A stretch of 64,000 bases of DNA. It comes from Bacteroidota bacterium. Its GTDB lineage: Bacteria > Bacteroidota > Bacteroidia > 2-12-FULL-35-15. Below the pieces are notes generated by a model. The model saw nothing but the letters and a program-made list of their open reading frames with translations, did not search any database and was not told the origin of the DNA. The translations under genes were made by a program, and so were the position numbers. Location: positions 1-64,000 of the forward strand of contig CANJPX010000001.1 of assembly GCA_947476185.1 (NCBI GenBank). Reading direction: 5' to 3'. Below are positions 25,236 through 32,575 of this stretch, piece by piece (the stretch's first letter is position 1; each line of letters opens with the position of its first letter).

Positions 25236-25649
25236 ATGTTCGATAAAATGGCAAAAAACAATATAGCAGATAACCAGTCGGTAAATCTTATTGGCGTAGG
25301 TACAACTATTGAAGGCGATATTACCACAAATGGTGATATGCGCATTGATGGTTCTCTGACCGGGTCTATTAATGTAAAAGGCAAATTGGTGATTGGTGTT
25401 TCGGGATTTGTAGAGGGAGAAATCATATGCCAGAATGCGGATGTTTCAGGAACAATTAAAGGGAAAATAGGGGTTTCAGAATTATTATCATTAAAAGCTT
25501 CCGCAAAATTAAGCGGGGATATTATTACCAATAAAATTGCTATTGAACCTGGGGCAGCATTCTCCGGTTCTTGCAGCATGGGTGGAGTAATTAAAGATAT
25601 TAAAGGTGGAACAGCAGAAAAACAACAACTTGCCGAAAAAACTGCCTAA
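25236..25649 (+). CDS. Bactofilin (polymer-forming cytoskeletal protein)
   Basis: A 137-aa protein. Its beta-helical core has the repeating pattern of bactofilins: GVGTTIEGDITTNGDMRIDGSLTG, INVKGKLVIGVSGFVEGEI and AKLSGDIITNKIAIEPGAAFSGS. It polymerises without nucleotide at the inner face of the membrane and helps organise cell-wall or polar proteins. The C-terminal 14 codons overlap the start of the AtpZ-like gene by 44 bases in another frame, an unusually long overlap tying the cytoskeletal gene to the ATP synthase cluster. Confidence 0.93.
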   Translation: MFDKMAKNNIADNQSVNLIGVGTTIEGDITTNGDMRIDGSLTGSINVKGKLVIGVSGFVEGEIICQNADVSGTIKGKIGVSELLSLKASAKLSGDIITNKIAIEPGAAFSGSCSMGGVIKDIKGGTAEKQQLAEKTA

Positions 25650-25833
25650 CAGTTATGTAAAGTATTCGGGCATGGGAATAAAAATGGCTACAATAATGAT
25701 TGGCGGCACATTTGCAGGTATCGAACTTGACAAATGGCTGCAATTAAAGTTCCCGGTTTTCACACTTATTTTTTCAATGCTTTCTGTCTTTCTGGCCATT
25801 TATTATTTCATTAAGGACTTCATTAAAAAATAG
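25606..25833 (+). CDS. AtpZ/AtpI-family membrane protein
   Basis: A 75-aa protein with two predicted transmembrane helices (MGIKMATIMIGGTFAGIELDKWLQL, VFTLIFSMLSVFLAIYYFI). The GxxIGxxLD-like motif is present as FAGIELD between them. This matches the AtpZ/AtpI group encoded ahead of F-ATPase genes, linked to ring assembly and Mg2+ or Ca2+ handling. An alternative start, MGIKMATIM at about 25672, would remove the bactofilin overlap but lose the N-terminal SYVKYSG that the family usually has. Confidence 0.85.
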   Translation: MEQQKNNNLPKKLPNSYVKYSGMGIKMATIMIGGTFAGIELDKWLQLKFPVFTLIFSMLSVFLAIYYFIKDFIKK

Positions 25834-25834
25834 T

Positions 25835-26215
25835 ATGGACGATTCTTTCAGAGCCTTTTTTGTTAAACTCACTTTGTTTTCTGTTTTTACTTTAGGCCTA
25901 CTTTTCCTTTGGCAGCATTACGCATCTCCAAATTTTCAATCAACTATTTTCTGGGTAGTATGGCTGTTTTTTATTTTCACAACGGCAATTATACATGTTG
26001 TTTTAATTAAGGCCGCCCGTAAAGATCCCAAAAAATTTATCACCTACTTTATGGGAATCACTGGCATTAAATTATTTGCTTATTTGATCATTATTTTGAT
26101 ATACGGATTATTGAATCGGGATACCGCCCAAGGGTTCATCATTTGTTTTTTGATCTCCTATTTTTTATATAGTGGATTTGAAGTAGTTACCTTGACAAAA
26201 CATTTCAAAAAGTAG
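25835..26215 (+). CDS. Four-helix membrane protein of the atp cluster
   Basis: A 126-aa protein with four hydrophobic segments (LTLFSVFTLGLLFLW, FWVVWLFFIFTTAIIHVVL, LFAYLIIILIYGLL, GFIICFLISYFLYSGFEVV) and a basic loop AARKDPKKFITYF between helices 2 and 3. It starts one base after the AtpZ-like gene and is followed by atpB, so it occupies the AtpI position. I see no catalytic motif. Proteins of this type precede the F0 genes in several Bacteroidota, so I infer a role in ATP synthase assembly. Confidence 0.75.
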   Translation: MDDSFRAFFVKLTLFSVFTLGLLFLWQHYASPNFQSTIFWVVWLFFIFTTAIIHVVLIKAARKDPKKFITYFMGITGIKLFAYLIIILIYGLLNRDTAQGFIICFLISYFLYSGFEVVTLTKHFKK

Positions 26216-26316
26216 TTTTTGTCGTTCATATTTTGGTCTTTATATTCCACTTTTTTCCATTGACAGAAATCAAAAAAAAAACACTTTAAAACTTTTATAA
26301 TATAGGTTTAATTAAC

Positions 26317-26324
26317 TAGATTTG
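26317..26324 (+). promoter_or_regulatory. Putative atpB -7 element
   Basis: TAGATTTG matches TAnnTTTG and lies 38 bases before the atpB ATG at 26363. It suggests atpB-E-F-H-A-G can be transcribed apart from the upstream bactofilin genes. Confidence 0.55.
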
Positions 26325-26362
26325 CACCCGAAATTAGAAAACCGAATACGAAATTACGTGCA

Positions 26363-27502
26363 ATGACCAATAATAACAATATTTTCAAGCCTTTTTCAGT
26401 CTCATTATTTCTGTTTTTTGCCAGTCTGTTCATTTCAAGTGCAATTTATGCATATGACCCGGATAATAAATCCACAGAAAAACAAGCTGTTGGCGCAGCA
26501 AAAGAGTCTGCTTCAGAAGACAAAAAATTCAATGCCGGAGAACTGATCATCAACCACATTACCGATTCTCACGAGTGGCACGTTATGGGAGAAGGCGAAC
26601 ACGCCATCGCATTGCCGCTTCCAGTAATAATTTATTCTTCAGAAACAGGATTGACAGCATTTCTTTCAAATAAATTGGAGGACGGTGAGGTATACAAAGG
26701 TTTTAAGCTTATCAAAAATGACATTGTTGCAGTTGATGGCGAAGGGCAGCTGGATGAAAAAGCAAGTGCTAAACTTTGGGATTTTTCAATAACAAAAAAT
26801 GTAGCATCACTGATGGTTAGTATTTTCCTGATGTTGTGGATGTTCCTCTCTGTTGCTAAAGCATATGCAAGAAACCCGGGAAAAGCTCCAAAAGGAATGC
26901 AATCTTTATTAGAGCCGTTGATAATTTTCGTAAGAGATGATATTGCAAAATCTTCTATTGGCGAAAAAAAATACAAAAGATATCTTCCTTTTCTACTTAC
27001 TGTTTTCTTCTTTATCTGGATAAATAATTTGATGGGATTAATTCCATTTTTACCCGGTGGAGCAAATGTTACAGGAAATATTGCCATCGGTTTAACGTTG
27101 GCCGTAATTGTTTTTGTTATCACTGTAATCAGTGCCAACAAAAATTATTGGAGACATATTATTGCAATGCCAGGTGTTCCGATTGGTGTGTTGGTATTAT
27201 TAACGCCAATTGAAATTTTCGGAATGTTCCTGAAGCCTTTTGTATTGATGATTCGATTGTTCGCGAACATGTTGGCAGGTCACATCATTGCATTATCATT
27301 TTTCAGTTTGATATTTATTTTCGCTGAAATGAATACAGCAGTGGGTTGGGGAGTATCAATATTCTCTGTTGCCTTTACAATATTTATGGGTATGCTTGAG
27401 CTGCTTGTTGCATTTCTTCAGGCATATGTATTTACATTGTTGGCAGCGATGTATTTTGGAACCGCAGTGGAAGAACATCATCACGCAGAAGAACATCATT
27501 AA
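26363..27502 (+). CDS. atpB: ATP synthase F0 subunit a
   Basis: A 379-aa integral membrane subunit forming the proton half-channels against the c-ring. The first ~40 residues contain a signal-like segment and a charged, Ala-rich stretch, followed by a periplasmic-type domain. This long N-terminus is usual in Bacteroidota. The conserved C-terminal helices are clear: LFFIWINNLMGLIPFLPGG, and the helix with the essential arginine in FVLMIRLFANMLAGHIIA. The tail EEHHHAEEHH is histidine-rich. First of the F0/F1 genes. Confidence 0.95.
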   Translation: MTNNNNIFKPFSVSLFLFFASLFISSAIYAYDPDNKSTEKQAVGAAKESASEDKKFNAGELIINHITDSHEWHVMGEGEHAIALPLPVIIYSSETGLTAFLSNKLEDGEVYKGFKLIKNDIVAVDGEGQLDEKASAKLWDFSITKNVASLMVSIFLMLWMFLSVAKAYARNPGKAPKGMQSLLEPLIIFVRDDIAKSSIGEKKYKRYLPFLLTVFFFIWINNLMGLIPFLPGGANVTGNIAIGLTLAVIVFVITVISANKNYWRHIIAMPGVPIGVLVLLTPIEIFGMFLKPFVLMIRLFANMLAGHIIALSFFSLIFIFAEMNTAVGWGVSIFSVAFTIFMGMLELLVAFLQAYVFTLLAAMYFGTAVEEHHHAEEHH

Positions 27503-27538
27503 AAATATTAAAGCTGAATTCCTTTGGCAGCTTATTAA

Positions 27539-27832
<294 letters not shown>

Positions 27833-27848
27833 TCCGAAAACAAATTTT

Positions 27849-27877
27849 CTGTATTGCAACGGTTGGTTGCAATACAG
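27849..27877 (+). repeat. Perfect 12-bp hairpin between atpE and atpF
   Basis: CTGTATTGCAAC (27849-27860) and GTTGCAATACAG (27866-27877) are exact reverse complements around a 5-base loop, followed by ATTTTT. It could end or stabilise atpE transcripts and so raise c-subunit yield. The T-run is too short for a confident terminator. Confidence 0.7.
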
Positions 27878-27920
27878 ATTTTTAAACTGAAAAAATTTAT
27901 AATTTATAATTTTTAAACAA

Positions 27921-28415
27921 ATGGAATTAGTAAAACCCGCCTTTGGTCTGATATTTTGGATGTGCGTTTCTTTCGGACTTATTTTATTTATCCTTAAGAA
28001 ATTTGCTTGGACCCCTATCCTTAACATGTTGCATGAAAGAGAAGAATCTATTCAAAATGCGTTGGATTCTGCTGAAAAAGCAAAAGAAGAAATGAAGGCA
28101 TTGCAATCAAACAATGAGAAAATATTGGCTGATGCAAGAACAGAGCGTGATTTGTTATTAAAAGATGCACGCGATATCAGAGAAAAAATGATCTCGGATG
28201 CAAAAGGTATCGCTTCGAAAGAAGGTGAGCGTATGTTGACGATTGCACGTGAAAATATTCAAAATGAAAAAATGGCTGCGATCACTGAGTTGAAAAACCA
28301 GGTAGCTACTTTATCAATTGAGATCGCAGAAAAGATTTTAAAATCTGAATTGTCATCTGACGAAAAGCAAAAAACGTTGGTGAATACATTATTAAAAGAC
28401 GTTAATTTAAACTAG
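27921..28415 (+). CDS. atpF: ATP synthase F0 subunit b
   Basis: A 164-aa peripheral-stalk protein. The single N-terminal membrane helix (FGLIFWMCVSFGLILFILKKF) is followed by the conserved WTPILNML and then a long charged helix suited to a dimeric coiled coil (EESIQNALDSAEKAKEEMKAL, SEGERMLTIARENIQNEK). The C-terminus binds delta. Typical length and placement between atpE and atpH. Confidence 0.96.
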   Translation: MELVKPAFGLIFWMCVSFGLILFILKKFAWTPILNMLHEREESIQNALDSAEKAKEEMKALQSNNEKILADARTERDLLLKDARDIREKMISDAKGIASKEGERMLTIARENIQNEKMAAITELKNQVATLSIEIAEKILKSELSSDEKQKTLVNTLLKDVNLN

Positions 28416-28425
28416 TTTTTAGTCG

Positions 28426-28465
28426 TTGGTTGTTAGTTGATGGAACACTAACAACTAATAACCAA
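28426..28465. repeat. Inverted repeat between atpF and atpH
   Basis: TTGGTTGTTAGTTG (28426-28439) and CAACTAATAACCAA (28452-28465) pair over 14 bases with one wobble position. The AT/GT-rich repeat differs from the GC-rich family and looks like a dispersed element in a spacer. Further partial copies of the unit (CCAATTACCAACAACAAC) follow. Confidence 0.65.
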
Positions 28466-28484
28466 TTACCAACAACAACATAAA

Positions 28485-29042
28485 ATGCAAGGAACAAGAG
28501 TAGCATCGCGATACGCAAAATCATTCATCGATCTGACGATGGAGCAAGGTGTATTTGAGCAGGCTTTTAGTGATATGAAAACGATTTCTGATTTGTGTCA
28601 TTCAAATCACGATTTTGTTACATTTTTGAAAAGTCCGGTCATTAAAACAGATAAAAAGCAAGCTGTTCTGAAAGAAATATTTAGTGGAAAATTAAATAAA
28701 GTAACAGACGCTTATATCCAATTGATCACTGCGAAAAAAAGAGAGATCTATTTGTACGAAATTGCCCTGGAGTTTGTAAATCAATACAAAGAGAAAAAGA
28801 AAATATTGACGGCTGTCGTTACAACAGCAAATGGTATTGATGACATTATCCGTAAAAAAGTAATGGAAATTGTAAAAGGGGTTAGCTCCAGTGAAGTTGT
28901 ATTGGAAGAAAAAATTGATAAGAATATCATCGGTGGCTTTATTATCCGCGTTGGCGATAAACAGGTAGATGCCAGTATTGCAAGAAAGATCAACAGCTTA
29001 AAACGCACATTCAAAGAGAATCCGTTCATTAAAGAATTTTAG
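28485..29042 (+). CDS. atpH: ATP synthase F1 subunit delta
   Basis: A 185-aa stator protein joining F1 to the b-dimer. The N-terminal helical domain begins RVASRYAKSFIDLTMEQG, with typical hydrophobic spacing. The C-terminal part has the signature DKNIIGGFIIRVGDKQVDASIARKINSLKRTF. Length is normal. The spacer after the stop carries a GC-rich palindromic repeat (29043-29072) before atpA. Confidence 0.95.
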   Translation: MQGTRVASRYAKSFIDLTMEQGVFEQAFSDMKTISDLCHSNHDFVTFLKSPVIKTDKKQAVLKEIFSGKLNKVTDAYIQLITAKKREIYLYEIALEFVNQYKEKKKILTAVVTTANGIDDIIRKKVMEIVKGVSSSEVVLEEKIDKNIIGGFIIRVGDKQVDASIARKINSLKRTFKENPFIKEF

Positions 29043-29072
29043 GCCCCTCCTGCCTCCCAAAACGGGGAGGAG
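29043..29072. repeat. GC-rich palindromic repeat between atpH and atpA
   Basis: CCCCTCCTGCCTCCC followed by AAAACGGGGAGGAG folds with pairing CTCC/GGAG and CCTCCC/GGGGAGG. It starts directly at the atpH stop and belongs to the same family as the element before folB. Confidence 0.65.
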
Positions 29073-29121
29073 AAGAGAGCCCATTAGAGTATTTAAATAA
29101 ATAATTTTTAACTAAATAAAA

Positions 29122-30699
29122 ATGGCAGAAGTAAAACCGGCAGAAGTATCTGCAATATTAAGACAACAATTATCAGGATTTAAATCTGAGCAAGAATTGG
29201 AAGAAGTGGGTACCGTATTGCAAGTTGGTGATGGTATCGCTCGTATCTATGGACTTTCAAAAGTTCAATCCGGTGAGTTGATCGAATTTACCAGTGGATT
29301 AAAAGGAATTGTATTGAACCTGGAGGAAGATAACGTTGGTGCTGTTGTATTGGGTTCATCAAATGATATTAAAGAAGGTGATGTTGTAAAACGTACTGGT
29401 AAAATTGCTTCTATCCAGGTTGGTGAAGGCATGTTAGGCCGTGTTGTTGATACAATGGGTAATGCAATTGACGGTAAAGGTCCTATCACAGGAACGTTAT
29501 ATGAAATGCCTTTGGAGCGTAAAGCACCGGGTGTTATCTATCGTCAGCCCGTTACGGAGCCATTACAAACAGGTTTGAAAGCGATCGATGCGATGATTCC
29601 TATCGGTCGTGGACAACGTGAGTTGATCATTGGTGACCGTCAAACAGGAAAAACAGCTGTTGCGATCGACACGATCATTAACCAAAAAGAATTTTACGAA
29701 GCAGGTCAACCTGTATTTTGTATCTATGTAGCGATCGGACAAAAAGGTTCTACAGTAGCGAATATTCAACGTGTATTAGAAGAAAACGGTGCAATGGCAT
29801 ATACAGTAATTGTAGCTGCAACAGCATCTGACCCTGCTCCAATGCAATTTTATGCTCCTTTCGCAGGTGCTGCAATTGGTGAGTTCTTCCGCGATTCAGG
29901 TCGTCCTGCATTAATTGTTTATGATGATTTGTCAAAACAAGCAGTTGCTTACCGTGAGGTTTCATTGCTATTGCGTAGACCTCCGGGACGTGAGGCTTAT
30001 CCGGGTGACGTATTCTACTTGCACAGTCGTTTATTAGAGCGTGCTGCAAAGATCAACTCAAATGATGAGATCGCAAAAAATATGAATGACCTTCCTGATT
30101 CTTTAAAAGGAATTGTAAAAGGTGGTGGATCATTAACAGCATTACCGATCATTGAAACACAAGCAGGTGACGTTTCTGCATACATTCCTACAAACGTTAT
30201 TTCTATTACTGATGGTCAGATCTTCCTTGAGTTGAACTTGTTCAACGCCGGTGTTCGTCCTGCTATCAACGTTGGTATCTCTGTATCACGCGTAGGTGGT
30301 AATGCGCAGATCAAATCAATGAAAAAAGTTGCCGGTACTTTGAAATTAGATCAGGCACAATACCGCGAGTTAGAGGCGTTCTCTAAATTCGGTTCTGATT
30401 TAGATGCTGCAACAAAATCAGTATTGGATAAAGGTGCTCGCAACGTGGAGATCCTTAAACAAGCTCAATTTTCACCGGCGCGTGTTGAACAGCAAATTGC
30501 GATCATCTATTGTGGTACAAAAGGGTTGTTACGTAATGTTCCAATCAATAAAGTAAAAGAATTTGAAGCTGAATTCATTGCATTTTTAGAGGCAAAACAT
30601 AAAAATATTTTGAATGATCTTAAGGCAGGTAAATTTACCGATGAGATCACAAATGTATTGGAAGCAGTAGCAAAAGATCTATCTGCAAACTATAAATAA
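29122..30699 (+). CDS. atpA: ATP synthase F1 subunit alpha
   Basis: A 525-aa regulatory nucleotide-binding subunit of the alpha3-beta3 hexamer. Walker A is [15 protein letters not shown] (around residue 170). The segment [55 protein letters not shown] is the diagnostic alpha region. The C-terminal helical domain is complete. The gene is highly conserved and codon-biased compared with its neighbours. Confidence 0.98.
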   Translation: MAEVKPAEVSAILRQQLSGFKSEQELEEVGTVLQVGDGIARIYGLSKVQSGELIEFTSGLKGIVLNLEEDNVGAVVLGSSNDIKEGDVVKRTGKIASIQVGEGMLGRVVDTMGNAIDGKGPITGTLYEMPLERKAPGVIYRQPVTEPLQTGLKAIDAMIPIGRGQRELIIGDRQTGKTAVAIDTIINQKEFYEAGQPVFCIYVAIGQKGSTVANIQRVLEENGAMAYTVIVAATASDPAPMQFYAPFAGAAIGEFFRDSGRPALIVYDDLSKQAVAYREVSLLLRRPPGREAYPGDVFYLHSRLLERAAKINSNDEIAKNMNDLPDSLKGIVKGGGSLTALPIIETQAGDVSAYIPTNVISITDGQIFLELNLFNAGVRPAINVGISVSRVGGNAQIKSMKKVAGTLKLDQAQYRELEAFSKFGSDLDAATKSVLDKGARNVEILKQAQFSPARVEQQIAIIYCGTKGLLRNVPINKVKEFEAEFIAFLEAKHKNILNDLKAGKFTDEITNVLEAVAKDLSANYK

Positions 30700-30706
30700 T
30701 TAAACA

Positions 30707-30770
30707 ATTTGAAGATTTGAAAATGGGGCAATTTGTCACATTTTCAAATTACCAAATTTTCAAATTAAAA
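30707..30770. repeat. AT-rich inverted repeat between atpA and atpG
   Basis: The spacer contains GATTTGAAAATG and, after 13 bases, CATTTTCAAATT, complementary at 11 of 12 positions. Extra copies of the TTTGAA/TTCAAA unit lie on both sides. It is a third type of palindromic spacer element in this operon. Confidence 0.6.
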
Positions 30771-30771
30771 A

Positions 30772-31650
30772 ATGGCAAATTTAAAAGAGGTTCGTAATAG
30801 AATAGTTTCTGTAAGTTCTACACAGCAAATTACCAGCGCCATGAAAATGGTTAGTGCTGCGAAGTTGCGTAGAGCACAAGATGCTATTACTCAAATGCGC
30901 CCATATGCAAAAAAACTAAAAGATATTTTAGAAAATCTTAGCGCAAGTTTAGATAGTTCAGAAGGAGCATATTCAAAACAACGCCCTGTGAAAAATGTGT
31001 TGTTGGTCGTGATAACGTCTAACCGTGGATTGTGTGGAGGGTTTAATGCTAACGTATTAAAAGCGGCCACCAAATTAGCCCGTGAAGATTACAAAGGATC
31101 GAAAGTAAGTGTATTGTGTATTGGTAAAAAAGCTTCTGATTTCTTCAAAAAAACAGAGTATGGAATTATTGGTTCAGATATGCCACGTGGCTTAAATGAA
31201 TTATATGACGCTCTTACATTTGTGAATGTTGCCCCAGTAGCAGATAAGATTATGCAAGTTTTTGTAGACGGACAATTTGATAAAGTAGAACTGATCTATA
31301 ATCAATTCAAAAATGCAGCGGTACAAATTACGACTACAGAACAATATTTACCTGTTCAAGCGCCTGCAGTAACCGAGAAAAAGAAGACATCTGAATATAT
31401 TTTTGAACCGAACAAAGCATTCATCGTTGCCGATCTTATCCCTCGTTCATTGAAGACTCAACTTTTCAAAGCTTTATTAGATTCACATGCTGCTGAACAT
31501 GGTGCGCGTATGACATCAATGCACAAGGCGACTGATAATGCAGGGTCATTGATAAAAGAATTGAAATTGACATATAACAAAGCCCGTCAGGCTGCTATCA
31601 CGAATGAGATCCTGGAGATCGTTGGTGGAGCAGAAGCGTTGGCCGGATAG
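30772..31650 (+). CDS. atpG: ATP synthase F1 subunit gamma
   Basis: A 292-aa central-stalk subunit. The N-terminus LKEVRNRIVSVSSTQQITSAMKMVSAAKLRRAQ and the C-terminal helix ARMTSMHKATDNAGSLIKELKLTYNKARQAAITNEILEIVGGAEAL are the conserved coiled-coil shaft. The middle Rossmann-like part (VLLVVITSNRGLCGGFNANV) is normal. It is the last atp gene in the group; atpD and atpC are not adjacent and must be elsewhere, an arrangement known in many Bacteroidota. Confidence 0.97.
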   Translation: MANLKEVRNRIVSVSSTQQITSAMKMVSAAKLRRAQDAITQMRPYAKKLKDILENLSASLDSSEGAYSKQRPVKNVLLVVITSNRGLCGGFNANVLKAATKLAREDYKGSKVSVLCIGKKASDFFKKTEYGIIGSDMPRGLNELYDALTFVNVAPVADKIMQVFVDGQFDKVELIYNQFKNAAVQITTTEQYLPVQAPAVTEKKKTSEYIFEPNKAFIVADLIPRSLKTQLFKALLDSHAAEHGARMTSMHKATDNAGSLIKELKLTYNKARQAAITNEILEIVGGAEALAG

Positions 31651-31652
31651 GC

Positions 31653-31692
31653 TGCCCCACTCCTTAATCCTCTCCCCCAAGAGGAGAGGGCT
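31653..31692. repeat. GC-rich palindromic repeat after atpG
   Basis: CCTCTCC...GGAGAGG hairpin preceded by CTGCCCCACTCCTTAAT. It is the near-mirror of the element at 16425-16460, and lies between the atpG stop and the operon terminator. Confidence 0.65.
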
Positions 31693-31703
31693 AGACTCAA
31701 AAT

Positions 31704-31740
31704 AAAAAGGCTCCGAAATTAATTTCGGAGCCTTTTTATT
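31704..31740 (+). terminator. Intrinsic terminator of the atp operon
   Basis: AAAAGGCTCCGAAAT followed by TAATTTCGGAGCCTTTTT is a perfect palindromic stem (GGCTCCGAAAT / ATTTCGGAGCC) with A-run before and T-run after. It can therefore terminate in both directions, serving atpG and the converging CvpA gene. Confidence 0.9.
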
Positions 31741-31772
31741 TTAAGTTACATGCAAACTTTCGAAGACGTTCC

Positions 31773-31822
31773 TTTCCTTCTCCTTTTGGAGAAGGTGTCC
31801 GAAGGGCGGATGAGGCGAGGAT
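31773..31822. repeat. Palindromic repeat CCTTCTCC-TTTT-GGAGAAGG with tail
   Basis: Perfect palindrome CCTTCTCCTTTTGGAGAAGG (31775-31794 region), followed by GTGTCCGAAGGGCGGATGAGG. This combined unit is a commonly dispersed palindromic element in bacterial genomes. It lies 3' of the CvpA gene. Confidence 0.7.
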
Positions 31823-31837
31823 AAGGGCGGCTGTGAA

Positions 31838-32386
31838 TCACTCTTTCAACTTCACTTTCACATCTACGTTCACATCTTTTGCTTTTGGCATCATTGCGGC
31901 CATTTTGCTTTTATTAAGTGAAGGAATAAGCATAGGGGCTATTTTTCCAACGGGTTTATAAAGTAAAGATTCTTCTTTTGTTTGGAAGGAGATTGTTGGG
32001 TAGCTTTCTTCTAAAGCATCGATCATAAAAATGATGACACTCATGACCAAAGCAAATTTTAAAACACCAAAAACCGCTCCGCCAATTTTATTGAAGGCGC
32101 TTAATGCCATTCCGTCCACCATGCGTTGAACCATTTTTGCAATGAAATAAACGAGAATGATTATTCCTAAAAAGGTGATGGCAAAAGAAACAATTGGTAA
32201 ATATGGAGAGTGCCAGTTAAATCCATTCGCAATTTTAGAAGCAACATAATTAGAAAATGTTATTCCACCCCAAACTCCCAAACCAAATGCGACCATTGTT
32301 GCTGCTTCAATGATGAGTCCTTTTGTAAAGCCTTTGTAAAGGCCCCAAACAAGAGGAATGCAAAGAAGGATATCTAAATAGTTCAT
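31838..32386 (-). CDS. CvpA family membrane protein
   Basis: A 182-aa protein with four transmembrane segments (MNYLDILLCIPLVWGLYKGFTKGL, AATMVAFGLGVWGGITFSNYV, LPIVSFAITFLGIIILVYFIA, FGVLKFALVMSVIIFMIDAL). The opening helix with WGLYKGFxKGLI is the usual CvpA start. E. coli CvpA is linked to colicin V export and purF regulation; its Bacteroidota homologues are uncharacterised. The charged C-terminus (KAKDVNVDVKVKLKE) is extracytosolic or soluble. Confidence 0.88.
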   Translation of the reverse strand: MNYLDILLCIPLVWGLYKGFTKGLIIEAATMVAFGLGVWGGITFSNYVASKIANGFNWHSPYLPIVSFAITFLGIIILVYFIAKMVQRMVDGMALSAFNKIGGAVFGVLKFALVMSVIIFMIDALEESYPTISFQTKEESLLYKPVGKIAPMLIPSLNKSKMAAMMPKAKDVNVDVKVKLKE

Positions 32387-32400
32387 GTTTCATTTTTTTA

Positions 32401-32422
32401 TTCCCCCTTTTCAAAGGGGGAA
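32401..32422. repeat. Palindrome 5' of the CvpA gene
   Basis: CCCCCTTT-TC-AAAGGGGG is a perfect inverted repeat (32403-32420) in the 190-base spacer between the CvpA gene and the PKD protein gene. A second GGAAAGGGGATT/AATTCCCCTT-like pair follows at 32441-32476. Confidence 0.6.
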
Positions 32423-32575
32423 AGCGTTTGCAAAAGCGATGGAAAGGGGATTGGTTCAATGCAACTATTCCCCTTAAATAAACATCTTTAAGCAAAGAAC
32501 GCATATACTCCAATTCTCTTGAAGCGTTTATTCAAAACTTATTAATAGATCATTGTTCAATTATATATTTTCAAC

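Noticed and set aside
29750-30049. Long frames opposite atpA, and similar ones opposite gltX, sir, lysS and the propeller gene
   Set aside because: They are mirror frames of strongly conserved genes and have no plausible domains.
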